In this document: positions 5,906 through 7,153 of the stretch, piece after piece | Layout of the letters: each line of letters starts with the position of its first letter | Position numbering within the stretch: the stretch's first letter is position 1 | Origin: Bacteroidota bacterium | GTDB taxonomy: Bacteria; Bacteroidota; Bacteroidia; Bacteroidales; VadinHA17 | Assembly: GCA_015222065.1 (NCBI GenBank) | Contig: JADFUQ010000306.1 | Location: 1 to 7,153 of the forward strand | Direction: 5' to 3' | Length of the DNA stretch: 7,153 nt | Translations under genes and position numbers: made by a program | The notes under the pieces: generated by a model | Database searches by the model: none | What the model saw: the letters and a program-made list of their open reading frames with translations, nothing else | Told to the model about the DNA's origin: nothing

Positions 5906-7153
5906 ATGAGTAATCACAATCAAAAATCCTTCAGAAAGAATACAGGTAGAACATTTAGCATTTTACTCATTCTTTTTTTATTCGGTTCAAACACTTTCGC
6001 ACAAAACCGGACAATTCCCGGAAAAGTAATCACACCCTATCCTACCATTATTAACCTCGCGGTTGAGTGGAATATTCAGGGAGACGACAATCAAAACGGC
6101 GTGGTAACGGTACAATTCCGTGAAAAAGGCAAAACCGAATGGAAGCAGGGAATGCCATTACGCCGGGTACCCGCAGGGGAGAGAATGCCATTACCCCGGC
6201 TACCATCGGTGAAACTCGTGAAGTTATCATGGGAAAATAAACATTCGGGTAGTATTTTTGATCTTAAACCGGATACCCCTTATGAAATCAAACTTAAACT
6301 GGAAGATCCGGATGGGGGCTTGGCAGAAAAAATTGTGGAAGCACGTACCCGGCCGGTACCGACTGTTGATAAAAGAGCAGAGATCATTGAGTTGGAGCCC
6401 GGTGTTTATGATACACTCTATACGAAAAGCGGTACTATAGACAAGCCGGTAGTTTACCGGTGCAACAAAGGAAAGGCTACTTTCCAGTTCATTGATCTCA
6501 GAAATAAAAAACGGGTATTTATCGAAGGACTTACCATAAATAACAAGGAGGATAAAAGCATTGGTATATGTTTGAATGGTGCGGAAAATTGTGTTGTCCG
6601 CTGTTGCACCGTTAATGCTGTCTACGGTATTGTTGCTCACTGGCCCGGCGCATCAAATTGTTACATTAGCAATAATGTGATAACGGGTATTTGTGAATGG
6701 ACTATTGAGGCCATGGGAGCTCACGGCAAAAACATCGGAGAAGGCATAGAAATGACCGGACCCGGAAATGTGATCTGTTATAACAGGGTTACAGGATTTA
6801 GAGATTGTATTTCCACAATGGAAGATCAACATGTAGTTAACCAGATATGTTGTGATATTTACAACAACGATATTTACAGAGGATTAGATGATGGCATTGA
6901 GGCTGATTTCTGTTTCTCCAATTGCCGTATATTCCGGAACCGGTTAACAAATTGTTTCGTGGGACTCAGTTCTCAACCAGGATTGGGAGGACCTACCTAT
7001 TTTATACGCAATGCAATGTACAATATGATTCACGCGGCTTTTAAACTGAAAAGATACAGCCAGGGTGATGTAGTGTTACACAATACGGTAATCAAGGTTG
7101 GAGCAGGACTTGGTGGTAATGACACAATGGACTACGCTTACTTCAGGAACAAC
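5906..7153 (+). CDS. Secreted fibronectin-III-like plus right-handed parallel beta-helix protein; 3' end cut by window edge
   Basis: The frame is open for 416 codons from ATG at 5906 to the last base, without a stop. A basic N terminus (R10, K11, R15) and the hydrophobic core SILLILFLFG lead to a signal-peptide cleavage site at A32/Q33. Residues about 41-150 look like a fibronectin-III-like domain: VEWNI, VTVQFREKGKTEWKQG, then SGSIFDLKPDTPYEIKL. From about residue 157 the sequence becomes a right-handed parallel beta-helix: EPGVYDTL, short Asn-rich coils (ISNNVI, CYNRV, YNNDIYRG) and DDGIEADF around residue 330. This fold is typical of polysaccharide lyases, pectinases and epimerases, but no specific catalytic motif could be assigned. 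It carries 14 Cys between residues 186 and 350, and an in-frame 11-residue duplication near residues 82-103. It lies 132 bases after the fusion hydrolase gene on the same strand. Its partner enzymes and substrate are unknown. Confidence 0.88.
   Translation, partial: MSNHNQKSFRKNTGRTFSILLILFLFGSNTFAQNRTIPGKVITPYPTIINLAVEWNIQGDDNQNGVVTVQFREKGKTEWKQGMPLRRVPAGERMPLPRLPSVKLVKLSWENKHSGSIFDLKPDTPYEIKLKLEDPDGGLAEKIVEARTRPVPTVDKRAEIIELEPGVYDTLYTKSGTIDKPVVYRCNKGKATFQFIDLRNKKRVFIEGLTINNKEDKSIGICLNGAENCVVRCCTVNAVYGIVAHWPGASNCYISNNVITGICEWTIEAMGAHGKNIGEGIEMTGPGNVICYNRVTGFRDCISTMEDQHVVNQICCDIYNNDIYRGLDDGIEADFCFSNCRIFRNRLTNCFVGLSSQPGLGGPTYFIRNAMYNMIHAAFKLKRYSQGDVVLHNTVIKVGAGLGGNDTMDYAYFRNN
6151..6216 (+). 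repeat. In-frame 33-bp imperfect tandem duplication inside the beta-helix gene
   Basis: The first 21 bases of each 33-base unit (6151-6171 and 6184-6204) match at 19 positions; the remaining 12 bases have diverged. The offset is 11 codons, so the frame is kept and the protein reads MPLRRVPAGE then MPLPRLPSVK. It lies in a loop-like Pro-rich part of the fibronectin-III-like domain. Confidence 0.75.

Noticed and set aside
6227..6640. 137-codon minus-strand frame and a 60-codon plus-strand frame at 6258-6440
   Set aside because: Both overlap the beta-helix gene, whose signal peptide, fibronectin-III-like domain and beta-helix coils are continuous in another frame.
1..7153. tRNA, rRNA, riboswitch or insertion-sequence features
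   Set aside because: Intergenic regions total only about 375 bases and show no cloverleaf, riboswitch-like core or transposase; no terminal inverted repeats of IS type were seen.

Overview
The window looks like part of a marine or gut-type Bacteroidota genome (probably a Bacteroidales/Marinilabiliales-like lineage; order-level placement is a guess). The evidence is indirect. Starts are AT-rich with no Shine-Dalgarno sequence. Signal peptides end in Ala-Gln. The gene 2/gene 3 gap holds a TTTG / TAnnTTTG-like promoter. All three secreted products are large polysaccharide-degradation-type proteins. No rRNA, tRNA, CRISPR array, transposase or integrase is visible.

Layout: (1) 1-1686, minus strand: a secreted serine hydrolase of the class C beta-lactamase/esterase family, fused to a C-terminal sialidase-like (Asp-box) domain and cut off by the left edge. 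(2) 1754-2635, minus strand: a ten-helix EamA/DMT permease, 67 bases upstream of gene 1 and probably co-transcribed with it. (3) 2636-2812: a divergent promoter region with a perfect 7-bp inverted repeat. (4) 2813-5773, plus strand: a 986-residue secreted protein joining a second beta-lactamase-family domain, a glycosidase-like barrel, a beta-sandwich and one Ig/cadherin-like module. (5) 5774-5905: an intergenic stretch with AAAGTCGAA repeats. (6) 5906-7153, plus strand: a secreted fibronectin-III-like plus right-handed beta-helix protein, cut off by the right edge. No gap without a gene exceeds 300 bases.

Taken together, the locus reads as an extracellular glycan-processing neighbourhood. 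Two proteins each carry an SxxK serine hydrolase domain (possibly an esterase acting on acylated sugars) fused to a different carbohydrate-type domain. A beta-helix protein of the polysaccharide lyase/hydrolase fold lies next to them, with a small-molecule permease between. No SusC/SusD pair or regulator is in view, so the substrate is unknown. Genes 2 and 3 are more AT-rich than gene 1 and the first part of gene 4, and the pair is bracketed by short tandem repeats, which suggests they may have a separate origin.
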